NCBI GenBank assembly: GCA_007123695.1
Contig: SLGN01000190.1
Span: 1 to 8,439 of the forward strand
Source of the DNA: Verrucomicrobiales bacterium
Lineage (GTDB): Bacteria > Verrucomicrobiota > Verrucomicrobiia > Verrucomicrobiales > DEV007
DNA length: 8,439 nucleotides
Direction of reading: 5' to 3'
Of the stretch, positions 1-6,831 are shown piece after piece (the first letter of the stretch is position 1; each line of letters starts with the position of its first letter). The notes beneath the pieces are model-generated. The model ran no database searches. It saw only the letters and a list, made by a program, of their open reading frames with translations, and was not told the DNA's origin. The position numbers were made by a program, and so were the translations under genes.

Positions 1-369
1 AGCCTCCCCGGCCCAGCCGCAACTCCAGCCTTCCACCAGCTAGACTCCATCAAGCAGTTAGCAAGGCTCATTATTGTGATTCCTTGAAAACGGACCGTCG
101 AGCTTCCGGAATTGAGTCTTGAGGATAAACGAGAACAACAATCGCTCCGGACACCGAGACCGAGCCACGCTTTTTATCATTGCGAATCGAAGATAATAAG
201 CAGACTTATAATTTACGAATCGGATTCGGAAAGGGAAAAGAACACATGATGAAACTCGAAGAGATTCGGCTCTTGACGACCTCTTTTACCACTTCGCACT
301 GGAAGGCACCGGTCGGGCCTTGGCGACGATGCGGCTTCTCCGGCTCTTGTTCCCGCTACGAAAGCAGGA
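1..369. other. Gene-free left flank with AT-rich patch
   Basis: This stretch downstream of the efflux operon holds no gene I can support. It is visibly less GC-rich than the rest, especially about 160-250. Short open frames touch the left edge (for example one closing at the TGA at 85-87) but show no recognisable protein. An ATG at 246 preceded by a purine-rich AAAGGGAAAAG opens a 71-codon frame to 461, but this overlaps the 3' end of the RND gene and becomes arginine/cysteine-rich shadow sequence, so I do not call it. A short hairpin, AAGAG/CTCTT at 259-274, and another, AAGGC/GCCTT at 303-321, lie downstream of the RND stop. Neither has a T-run in the right place to be a clear terminator of the efflux operon. 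Confidence 0.6.
183..228 (+). promoter_or_regulatory. Possible promoter with flanking CGAATCG operator-like sites
   Basis: A perfect TATAAT lies at 207-212 on the plus strand, inside an AT-rich patch. No convincing -35 hexamer sits 16-18 nt upstream. The heptamer CGAATCG occurs at 183-189 and again at 216-222, 33 bp apart (about three helical turns). The second copy is half of a perfect dyad, CGAATC-G-GATTCG, at 216-228. Repeated half sites on either side of a -10 element are what a repressor-controlled promoter would look like. However, no confident gene follows to the right, so the role is inferred and weak. Confidence 0.25.
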
Positions 370-3300
370 TCAACTGCCGGATCGCATCGACTCGGCTTCG
401 GCGAGGGCTTGTTCGAGTCGCTGCCGATGGATATCGGGGCTGCCGGTGCGGCGGGCGATGAGCTGGTAGGCCAGTGGAACCACGACCAATGTGAAGAGCC
501 CTGCCATCGCCGCACCCCACAGGATCACGGTGCCGACGACGACGCGGGTCTCGGCGCCAGCCCCGGAAGTGACGACCAGCGGAACGGAGCCGGACACCGT
601 GGTGATTCCCGTCATGACGATGGGGCGAAGCCTCCGCACCGCGCCGTCGAGGACGGCTTTGGAGAAATCGACGCCTTCGTCGCGAAGCTGGTTGATGAAC
701 TCGACGATGAGAATCCCGTTCTTGGCGGCGAGCCCGACGAGCATGATCATGGCGATCTGGGTGTAGATGTTCTGTGCAAGGCCGCCGAACCAGAGTCCGA
801 CGAGCCCGCCCGCGATCGCCACGGGCACCGTGAGCATGATGGTGAACGGGTGGACGAAGCTCTCGAACTGGGCAGCAAGGACGAGGAAGACGACGACGAT
901 GGCGAGGAGGAAAACGAAGGCCGCCGAGGCACCCGATTCCTTGAGGTCGCGCGACTCGCCTTTGTAGCTGACGATGGCCTCGGGCGGCAGCACCCGCGCG
1001 GCGGTCTCCTCGAGGAACTCGAGCGCTTCGCTGAGCCGGTAGCCATCGGCGAGATTGGACTCGATGGTGATGGCGCGGATGCGGTTGAAGCGGTTGAGCA
1101 CGCCGGAATCGGCGATCTCCTCGAGGCTCACCAGGTTGGAAAGAGGCACTAGCTCCCCGGTCGTTTCGGAACGGACGTAGATGTTGGTCAGATCCGAGGG
1201 AGTGCGCTTGCGGTCGAAATCGCTCTCGACGATGACGTCGTATTCTTCGCCGTCGCGGACGTAGGTCGTGACGGTGCGCGAGCCGAGCAGACTCTCGAGG
1301 GTGGTCCCGATGTTCTGGATGGACACCCCGAGGTCCCCGGCCCGGTTGCGGTTGATGTTGACCCGGAGCTGGGGCTTGGTCTCCTTGTAGTCGTAGTCGA
1401 CTCCGACGAATCCGGGATTCCCCGCCATTTCGGCGAGAAGGGCGTCGCGCCACTCGGCGAGTTCGAGGTAGCTCGATCCGCCGATGACGAACTGCACCGG
1501 CTTCTGGAGACCTCGTGTGAGCCCTTGGCGCATTACAAGGAAGTTCTTCGCCTCGGTCAGGTCCGAAACCCTTTCGCGCACCTCTTCCATGATCTCCCAG
1601 CCGGAACGGCGTTCGGACCAGTCGGACAGCACAACGATGGTAATCCCTTGGTTGAAGTCGGCCACGAAGTCCCCGAGGAGCCTCGGGGCCCGCACGAGAA
1701 CCCAGGTCGATTCCCCGTTTTCGTGCAGATACATGAGCCTTCGCTCCAGTTCGTCCATCGTTTCGCTGATGGATCCGTAGGTGGTGCCCTCGGGGGCGTT
1801 GGTGATGACGAAGAAGACGCCACGGTCCTCCCGCGGGGTGAATTCGCTGGGGATGCCGCGCAGCAGCGACCAGTTCGCCAGAAAGAAGACCGCGACCAGC
1901 GGCACGACAAGCACGGGCGCGCGGAGGAGGACGCCGAGAAAGCGGCGGTAGGCGATCTCGAAGCGGCGGAAGATCCAGTCGACCGACCGGGTCAGCCAGT
2001 TGGCCCGCGTCGTTTCCCGGTTGAGCACCTTGGAGGCGATCATGGGGGAGAGCGAGAGCGCCACGAAGCTGGAAAAGCAGACCGCCACGGCGAGGGTCAC
2101 GGCGAACTCCCGGAAAAGCCTGCCGACGTCGCCGCCGAGGAAGGAGATGGGAACGAAGACGGCCACGAGCACCATCGTCGTCGCCACGACGGCGAAGGCG
2201 ACCTGGCGGGCGCCGAGAAAGGCCGCCGCGAGGGGGCTCTCGCCCTGCTCGACGCGATGGTAGACGTTTTCCAGCACCACGATGGCGTCGTCGACGACCA
2301 GCCCGATGGCGAGGATCAGGGCGAGCAGCGTGAGCAGGTTGATGGAAAAGCCGAGGGCGTTGATGACGATGAAGGCTCCGATGAGGGAGACGGGCACGGT
2401 GACGGCGGGCACGAGGGTGGCCCGCAGACTGCCGAGGAAAAGGTAGATGACCGCGACGACGAGGAACACGGCGACGAATAGGGTGCTGGCGACCTGCTTG
2501 AGCGAAGCCTCGATGAAGACGGATGTGTCGTAGCTCGGCAGCAGCTGCATGCCCTCGGGCAGGGAGGACTGCAGCGCCTCAAGTTCGCGGTATGCTGCCT
2601 TGGAAACGTCGAGGGTGTTGGCCTGGCTCTGCTTGATGATGCCGAGACCGACCCGGGGAACGCCATTGCCGCGGAAGAGGCGGCGCGACTCCTCCGCCCC
2701 CAGCTCGACCCTGGCGACCTCGCCGAGGCGGACGAGGAACCCGTCGTCGCCGCGGCTCACCACGAGGCTGCGGAAATCGCTTTCCGTGAGGAACTCGCGG
2801 TTCACCCGCACGGTAAACTGCCGGTCGAGCGATTGGATCGTGCCTGCGGGCAGCTCGACATTCTGCCGTCGCAGCGCGTCCTCGACGTCGGCGACAGTGA
2901 GCTTCCGCGCGGCGAGGGCGACGCGGTCGATCCAGATCCGCATGGCGTAGCGCGAAGCCCCCGAGATCCGGACGCGGGCCACTCCGGGGAGAACGGAGAA
3001 TCGGTCCAGTAGGTAGCGCTCGGCGTAGTCGGCAAGTTCGATCGGAGTGAGCTGGGCGGAGGTCAGGCTGAGCCACATCATCACTTCGGTGGCCGAGTCC
3101 TCCTTGGTGATCCGGGGGGCGTCGGCCTCTTCGGGCAGGTCGTCGGCGATCCCGGAGAGCGCCTCGCGCAGATCGTTGGCGGCGGCGTCGATGTCGCGCT
3201 CGATGTGGAACTCGACCGTCACGAGGGAGCGTCCGTCGTCGCTGGAGGACTCGATCGACTTGATCGCCTCGACGATGGAGATCTGGTCCTCGATGAGCTG

Positions 3301-3492
3301 GGTGATGCGCCGCTCGACAACCGAGGCGGAAGCCCCCGTGTAGGTCGTCTCGATGGTGACGATGGGCGGATCGATGTCGGGAAATTCGCGGACTTGCAGC
3401 TTCGTGAGGGCGACGAGCCCGAAGGTCACGAGCAGCAGGTTGAGCACCGTGGCGACGACGGGACGCCGTATGGAGATGTCGGAAAGAACCAT
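370..3492 (-). CDS. RND-family multidrug efflux pump, inner-membrane permease (AcrB/MexB-like, HAE1 type)
   Basis: This 1040-residue protein has the usual length and architecture of a proton-driven RND efflux transporter. A cytoplasmic N-terminus (MVLSDISIRRPVVATVLN) leads into TM1 at about 11-30. The first periplasmic porter/docking loop spans about 33-333, TM2-6 about 335-490, TM7 about 525-545, the second loop about 550-850, and TM8-12 about 856-1010. TM4 carries the paired aspartates D401-D402 in GLVVDDAIVVLENV, and TM10 carries the lysine at about 924 in GLAAKNGILIVEF. These match the AcrB proton-relay residues D407/D408/K940. The charge pattern fits the hydrophobe/amphiphile pumps rather than heavy-metal CusA types. 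The ATG at 3492 is chosen because the conserved RND N-terminus begins there; the frame stays open upstream, but only through antisense or shadow sequence. There is no clear Shine-Dalgarno. It lies 26 nt after its membrane-fusion partner, so the two are almost certainly co-transcribed. The substrate cannot be told from sequence. No outer-membrane TolC-like gene follows. Confidence 0.95.
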   Translation of the reverse strand: MVLSDISIRRPVVATVLNLLLVTFGLVALTKLQVREFPDIDPPIVTIETTYTGASASVVERRITQLIEDQISIVEAIKSIESSSDDGRSLVTVEFHIERDIDAAANDLREALSGIADDLPEEADAPRITKEDSATEVMMWLSLTSAQLTPIELADYAERYLLDRFSVLPGVARVRISGASRYAMRIWIDRVALAARKLTVADVEDALRRQNVELPAGTIQSLDRQFTVRVNREFLTESDFRSLVVSRGDDGFLVRLGEVARVELGAEESRRLFRGNGVPRVGLGIIKQSQANTLDVSKAAYRELEALQSSLPEGMQLLPSYDTSVFIEASLKQVASTLFVAVFLVVAVIYLFLGSLRATLVPAVTVPVSLIGAFIVINALGFSINLLTLLALILAIGLVVDDAIVVLENVYHRVEQGESPLAAAFLGARQVAFAVVATTMVLVAVFVPISFLGGDVGRLFREFAVTLAVAVCFSSFVALSLSPMIASKVLNRETTRANWLTRSVDWIFRRFEIAYRRFLGVLLRAPVLVVPLVAVFFLANWSLLRGIPSEFTPREDRGVFFVITNAPEGTTYGSISETMDELERRLMYLHENGESTWVLVRAPRLLGDFVADFNQGITIVVLSDWSERRSGWEIMEEVRERVSDLTEAKNFLVMRQGLTRGLQKPVQFVIGGSSYLELAEWRDALLAEMAGNPGFVGVDYDYKETKPQLRVNINRNRAGDLGVSIQNIGTTLESLLGSRTVTTYVRDGEEYDVIVESDFDRKRTPSDLTNIYVRSETTGELVPLSNLVSLEEIADSGVLNRFNRIRAITIESNLADGYRLSEALEFLEETAARVLPPEAIVSYKGESRDLKESGASAAFVFLLAIVVVFLVLAAQFESFVHPFTIMLTVPVAIAGGLVGLWFGGLAQNIYTQIAMIMLVGLAAKNGILIVEFINQLRDEGVDFSKAVLDGAVRRLRPIVMTGITTVSGSVPLVVTSGAGAETRVVVGTVILWGAAMAGLFTLVVVPLAYQLIARRTGSPDIHRQRLEQALAEAESMRSGS

Positions 3493-3518
3493 GGGGAGCC
3501 GGGCGGCTTCGGTCGGTG

Positions 3519-4637
3519 TCAGGAACGGACGGCGGGGGCTTGGTAGGGCGGGGCGGGGCCTTTGAACTCCCCTTCGACTTGCACCTCGGCCCCGTCGCCG
3601 AGACCGAGGAAGCCGTCCGTCACCACGACGGTCCCCTCCTCGATGCCCTCGAGGACCTCGACATAGCCCGGCACCCTCTGGCCCAGGATCACCCGCGTCC
3701 GGGCGACCGTTCCCGCATCGCCGTCGAGGACGAAGACGAAATGGTTGGCATGGACCGACGTCACCGACCGCTCGGGCAGGGCAGGCGAATTTCGGTAGTT
3801 CTTGCCGATCACGCTCGTCATCAGCATGCCGGGGCGCAGGCGGTGGTCTTCGTTGCGGCCCTCGGCCCGGACAGTGAATGACCGGGTCGTGGGGTTGACC
3901 CGGGTGTCGATCCGGGAGACGCGCACGGCGAATTTCTCCCCCGGATAGGCCTCGGTCGAGGCGACAATCTCGTCGCCGGGCTTGAGATCGCCGAGAAAGG
4001 TCTCGGGCACGGTGATGTCGATCTTGACCGGATCGAGCACGTCGAGGGTGGTAATGACGTTGCCGGGAGTGACGAGGGCGCCGACGCTGACCTGGCGAAA
4101 TCCGAGGACTCCGTCGAAGGGAGCGAGGATGTGGCGGTCGTCGATCTGGGCCTGGGCCTCGGCGACGCGCTGCAGGGCGATCTCGCGCCGGGTCCGGTAT
4201 TCCTCGAGGCGCACCTCGGCGACGGAACCGGTGGTGACGAGGTTCTCGAGCCGGGCGATCTCCCTCTCCGCCTCGGCGAGCTGGGCCCGCGCCCCCTGGA
4301 GCACGGCGACCTGCTCGGCGTCCTGCAGTTTGGCGAGCAGATCGCCCTTTTTCACCTCGTCGCCGTCTTCGAAATGGATCTCCGCGATCCGCTCGATGAC
4401 CGTCGCCGAAATTTCGGTCGCCTCCATCGCCCGGACCGTGCCGAGTGCCTCGATCTCGTCGGCGAAGTTGCGGGCCTCGACGGTGGCGATCCGGACCCGC
4501 GGCACTGGCGGCCCTCCCGGAGCGGACTCGCTCGCCGACTCGCCATCGCCGTCCGAACAAGCCGCAAGGAGGCAGGCCGACCCGACGGCGAGGAGCGTCG
4601 GAAGGGGGCGGTGACGGGATGGGCGGGAAGGATCCAT
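3519..4637 (-). CDS. Efflux RND periplasmic adaptor (membrane-fusion lipoprotein)
   Basis: This 372-residue HlyD/AcrA-family adaptor bridges an RND pump to an outer-membrane channel in the periplasm. Residues 10-27 form a lipoprotein signal (hydrophobic LPTLLAVGSACLLAAC) with lipobox L24-A25-A26-C27. The mature protein would be lipid-anchored at C27, followed by an acidic/serine-rich linker. The first lipoyl half is at about 78-107 (HFEDGDEVKKGDLLAKL), followed by a short alpha-hairpin coiled coil at about 110-166. The second lipoyl half is at about 167-198 (ILAPFDGVLGFRQVSVGALV), the beta-barrel at about 203-275 and the membrane-proximal domain at about 280-355. The ATG at 4637 is chosen because it gives a proper lipoprotein signal. 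The frame runs open far upstream, but only antisense to metF. No Shine-Dalgarno is visible. A TATCCT at 4649-4644 (minus strand) could be a -10 for a very short leader, but it lacks a good -35. It is the first gene of the two-gene efflux operon. Confidence 0.93.
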   Translation of the reverse strand: MDPSRPSRHRPLPTLLAVGSACLLAACSDGDGESASESAPGGPPVPRVRIATVEARNFADEIEALGTVRAMEATEISATVIERIAEIHFEDGDEVKKGDLLAKLQDAEQVAVLQGARAQLAEAEREIARLENLVTTGSVAEVRLEEYRTRREIALQRVAEAQAQIDDRHILAPFDGVLGFRQVSVGALVTPGNVITTLDVLDPVKIDITVPETFLGDLKPGDEIVASTEAYPGEKFAVRVSRIDTRVNPTTRSFTVRAEGRNEDHRLRPGMLMTSVIGKNYRNSPALPERSVTSVHANHFVFVLDGDAGTVARTRVILGQRVPGYVEVLEGIEEGTVVVTDGFLGLGDGAEVQVEGEFKGPAPPYQAPAVRS

Positions 4638-4814
4638 GCGGAAAGGATACGTTAGCGCACGAGACGCCGGGAGGGTGCGAACGAAAGCGACGGGAAGGCG
4701 TCTCCGCAAGCGCTTGCGGATGCGCAAAGACGCATCGGGCGGAGTCCGGAACCCGGGAACCGGACAGCGAAAAGAGACTGTCGCGGCAAGGGAAACGTGG
4801 CACAGTGCAGCCCC
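4638..4814. promoter_or_regulatory. Divergent intergenic region with clustered dyad symmetries (efflux operon / metF)
   Basis: This 177-nt gap must hold the promoters of both the minus-strand efflux operon and plus-strand metF. It contains four inverted repeats in a row. GAGACGCC/GGCGTCTC is at 4661-4668 and 4697-4704, a perfect 8-bp stem. A perfect 18-bp palindrome, TCCGCAAGCGCTTGCGGA, is at 4703-4720. ATGCG/CGCAT is at 4720-4724 and 4731-4735, with a 6-nt loop. GTCCGG/CCGGAC is at 4744-4749 and 4760-4765, around CCCGGG. The 18-bp palindrome has the size and symmetry of an operator for a dimeric repressor, such as the TetR-type regulators common beside RND pumps, but no regulator gene is present. 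I see no match to known SAM, SAH or cobalamin riboswitch cores. No convincing -35/-10 pair was found for either gene. Confidence 0.5.
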
Positions 4815-5726
4815 ATGCACATTCAGGACATCTTCGCGAAGGGGCAGCCCACCTTCTCCTTCGAGTTCTTCCCTCCGAAAACGCCAAGCGCCGCCGAGGC
4901 GCTCTACGGCACCATCAGCGAGCTGGAGAGCTACGAACCCTCCTTCGTCAGCGTCACCTACGGCGCCGGCGGGTCCACCCGCGAGCTCACCCACGACCTC
5001 GTCGTGCGGCTCAAGGGCACCACCTCGCTCGACCCGATCCCCCACCTCACCTGCGTCTGCCACCAGGAAAACGACATCCGCGAGATCCTCGGGCGCTACG
5101 CGGCGGAGGGCGTCTCGAACATCCTCGCGCTCGGCGGCGACCCGCCCCGCGGCCTCGCCGGCTACGTAAAGGAAAACGACGCCTTCCAGCACGCCGCCGA
5201 TCTGGTGCGCTACATCCGCGGCTTTTCCGAAACCGGGCTCCACCCCGACCGCCGCGGCTTCGGCATCGGCGTGGCCGGCTTCCCCGAGGGCCATCCCGCC
5301 ACGCCCAACCGCATCAAGGAAATGGACCACCTCAAAGCCAAGGTGGACGAGGGTGCCGACTACATCGTGACCCAGCTTTTCTTCCACAACGACGACTTCC
5401 ACGACTTCCGCGACCGCTGCGAGCTGGCCGGGATCCGCGTGCCCATCATCGCGGGCATCATGCCGGTGAGTTCGCGCAAGGGCATGGTGCGCATGGCCGA
5501 CCTCGCCGCCGGGGCCCGCTTCCCCGCCAAGCTCATCCGCGCCCTCGACCGCGCCGGATCCGACGAGGCGGCGGTCGAGCGCGTCGGCATCCACTACGCG
5601 ACCGAGCAATGCTCGGACCTGCTCGCGCACGATGTCGCGGGCATCCATTTCTACACCCTCAACAAATCCCACGCCACCCGCGAGATCTACGCGAACCTCG
5701 GCCTGCGCGCCCCTGCGGCGGCGTGA
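4815..5726 (+). CDS. metF: 5,10-methylenetetrahydrofolate reductase
   Basis: This cytoplasmic flavoprotein (303 residues; E. coli MetF has 296) reduces 5,10-methylene-THF to 5-methyl-THF, the methyl donor for methionine synthesis. It is a single-domain TIM-barrel enzyme of the bacterial type. Visible signatures are FSFEFFPPKT at 14-23, with E17 at the position of the E. coli catalytic Glu28; SVTYGAGGSTRE at 46-57; NILALGGDPPRG at 102-113, with D109 matching the flavin-contacting Asp120; GIGVAGFPEGHP at 150-161; and DYIVTQLFF at 182-190, with Q187 matching substrate-binding Gln183. The ATG at 4815 is preferred because homologous proteins start close to the FEFFPP motif. A GTG at 4797 in the same frame would add six residues; a purine run AAGGGA at 4788-4793 sits too near that GTG and too far from the ATG to decide. 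The gene is divergent from the efflux operon and leads a two-gene unit with the SurA-like gene 29 nt downstream. Confidence 0.95.
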   Translation: MHIQDIFAKGQPTFSFEFFPPKTPSAAEALYGTISELESYEPSFVSVTYGAGGSTRELTHDLVVRLKGTTSLDPIPHLTCVCHQENDIREILGRYAAEGVSNILALGGDPPRGLAGYVKENDAFQHAADLVRYIRGFSETGLHPDRRGFGIGVAGFPEGHPATPNRIKEMDHLKAKVDEGADYIVTQLFFHNDDFHDFRDRCELAGIRVPIIAGIMPVSSRKGMVRMADLAAGARFPAKLIRALDRAGSDEAAVERVGIHYATEQCSDLLAHDVAGIHFYTLNKSHATREIYANLGLRAPAAA

Positions 5727-5743
5727 GGCGCAAAACATCCCGC

Positions 5744-5748
5744 GAAGG
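5744..5748 (+). promoter_or_regulatory. Ribosome binding site of the SurA/PpiC-like gene
   Basis: GAAGG lies seven nucleotides before the ATG at 5756. This is the clearest Shine-Dalgarno in the window, and it fixes the start of the downstream gene even though its frame remains open much further upstream through metF. Confidence 0.6.
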
Positions 5749-5755
5749 CCCGAAG

Positions 5756-6787
5756 ATGAAACGCTTCACCTGGCGCGCCTTTCTCTACGCCTTCGTCCTC
5801 GGCTACCTCTTCCTCGACCTGCGCGTCTGCCACGGCCCCCTGCGCGAGGCGATGCGGAGCCGCCGCGACGCCGCCGTGGCGGCGGCACGCGAGCAGGGCT
5901 GGGTGGCGCTCGTCAACCTGGAGCCGATCACCCGCGAGCAGCTCGACCTCGCCGTTGCGAGGCACCTGCACCAGCGCGGACGCGATGCCCCGGACCTGCC
6001 CGAAAAAGCCCTCGCCCTCGTCCGCAAGGCCGTCCTCCAATCCCTCGTCGACGAGACTCTCGTGCGCCAGCACGCCGACGGCGACCGCTTCGTGGCCCCC
6101 GCCGCCGAGAGCGCCGCCTTCGCCGCCGCGTGGAGAGCGGGCTTCTCCTCCGCCGAGGAACTGGAGGAACGCGCCGCCGGTCTCGGCATCGATCCCGCCG
6201 GACTCGACGCCGAACTCGCCCGCATCTGGTCGCGGAAGCGCTGGCTCGAGCGCCGACTCGAACCCGGCGTCGACGTCACCGAGGAAGAAGTGCGCGAATG
6301 GTTCGAGGCCAACCGCCTCGACGACGCCGGCAGCGTGCGCCCCGGCTTCTACGAACCCGAGTCGGCCAAGGTTCGCCTGCTCCGCCTCCCCGCCGATGCG
6401 GGGGAGCTCGCGCGCGAATGGCACGCCGCCCTCCTCGCGGGCGCCTCGCCCGCCACGCTCCCGCCGCACTTCCCGCCCTCGGACGAAGCCCCGACCGATG
6501 CGGCGGGCAGCGCCGTCTGGCTCGCCCGCGAATCCGTCTCCCCCGCCCTCGCCGAAGCCCTCTTCGCCGAGGGCGCTTCGGGATGGCTCGCCCCCGTGCG
6601 CGAGCCCTCGGGCTGGACCCTGGCGGAACTCCTCGAGCACCGCTCCGAGCGTCCCCTCGACTACGAAGAGCTGCGCGACGAAATCCACGCCCTCCTCACC
6701 GCAGAACGTCGGGAAATCGCCTTCCGGGACCTGCGGGAAAAGCTCCGCAAGGTGGCGAACTGGCAGATCTTTCCGGAAAATCTGTAA
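5756..6787 (+). CDS. Membrane-anchored SurA/PpiC-like periplasmic folding protein with degenerate parvulin domain
   Basis: This 343-residue protein looks like a peptidyl-prolyl isomerase/chaperone of the SurA-PrsA group, anchored to the inner membrane and facing the periplasm. Residues 7-22 (AFLYAFVLGYLFLDL core) form one N-terminal membrane segment after a short basic start. Residues 50-105 resemble the SurA N-terminal domain (ALVNLEPITREQLDLAVARH, then a helix ending SLVDETLV). Residues 130-195 are charged helices. Residues 203-296 resemble a parvulin fold, ending ALFAEGASGWLAPVREPSGW followed by LAELLEHR. The usual parvulin histidines are absent: the first strand reads AKVRLLRL rather than a VRHIL-type motif, and GWH is GWT at 286-288. 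The C-terminus is a charged helix. It probably acts as a chaperone or a divergent isomerase (inference). It follows metF by 29 nt with its own Shine-Dalgarno, and is likely co-transcribed. Fold assignment is by eye. Confidence 0.75.
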   Translation: MKRFTWRAFLYAFVLGYLFLDLRVCHGPLREAMRSRRDAAVAAAREQGWVALVNLEPITREQLDLAVARHLHQRGRDAPDLPEKALALVRKAVLQSLVDETLVRQHADGDRFVAPAAESAAFAAAWRAGFSSAEELEERAAGLGIDPAGLDAELARIWSRKRWLERRLEPGVDVTEEEVREWFEANRLDDAGSVRPGFYEPESAKVRLLRLPADAGELAREWHAALLAGASPATLPPHFPPSDEAPTDAAGSAVWLARESVSPALAEALFAEGASGWLAPVREPSGWTLAELLEHRSERPLDYEELRDEIHALLTAERREIAFRDLREKLRKVANWQIFPENL

Positions 6788-6799
6788 AGCCGTCGCCTC

Positions 6800-6831
6800 G
6801 GGACGCGCACCAGGGCGGCCCCCAGCGTCTC
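6800..6831. terminator. Possible hairpin between convergent genes
   Basis: The 42-nt gap between the SurA-like gene and convergent trpB contains GGGACGC at 6800-6806 facing GCGTCTC at 6825-6831. These form a seven-pair stem including one G-U wobble, with a GC-rich loop that can pair further (GGG/CCC). It overlaps the first bases of the trpB stop codon. There is no flanking T-run on either strand, so an intrinsic, bidirectional terminator is possible but unproven. Confidence 0.25.

Noticed and set aside
31..38. TTCCACCA near the left edge, like the 3' end of a tRNA or tmRNA.
   Set aside because: No GTTCRA-type T-loop or pairing T-arm in the preceding 30 bases, so it is not supported as an RNA gene or attachment site.
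246..461. Small 71-codon plus-strand frame starting at an ATG behind a purine-rich stretch.
   Set aside because: No family resemblance. The second half is antisense to the conserved end of the RND gene and has shadow composition; kept only as a possibility in the flank description.
4638..4814. SAM, SAH or cobalamin riboswitch upstream of metF.
   Set aside because: The location and hairpins are suggestive, but none of the conserved core sequences of these riboswitch classes is recognisable.
3493..4887. The RND reading frame remains open upstream for another 465 codons.
   Set aside because: That part is an arginine/proline-rich shadow of the adaptor gene in another frame. The conserved RND N-terminus begins at 3492.
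4638..5738. The adaptor reading frame stays open on the minus strand through the intergenic region and antisense to metF (739 codons in all).
   Set aside because: High GC removes stop codons. The extra N-terminal part has no recognisable domain, overlaps a clear metF, and would bury the adaptor's lipoprotein signal.
4445..5755. The SurA-like gene's frame is open upstream across metF.
   Set aside because: The upstream part is an arginine-rich shadow of metF. A Shine-Dalgarno and a membrane-anchor start at 5756 define the real gene.
5687..6688. Minus-strand 333-codon open frame antisense to the SurA-like gene.
   Set aside because: Glycine/glutamate-rich shadow composition with no recognisable family. 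The opposite strand has a Shine-Dalgarno, a membrane anchor and a plausible fold.
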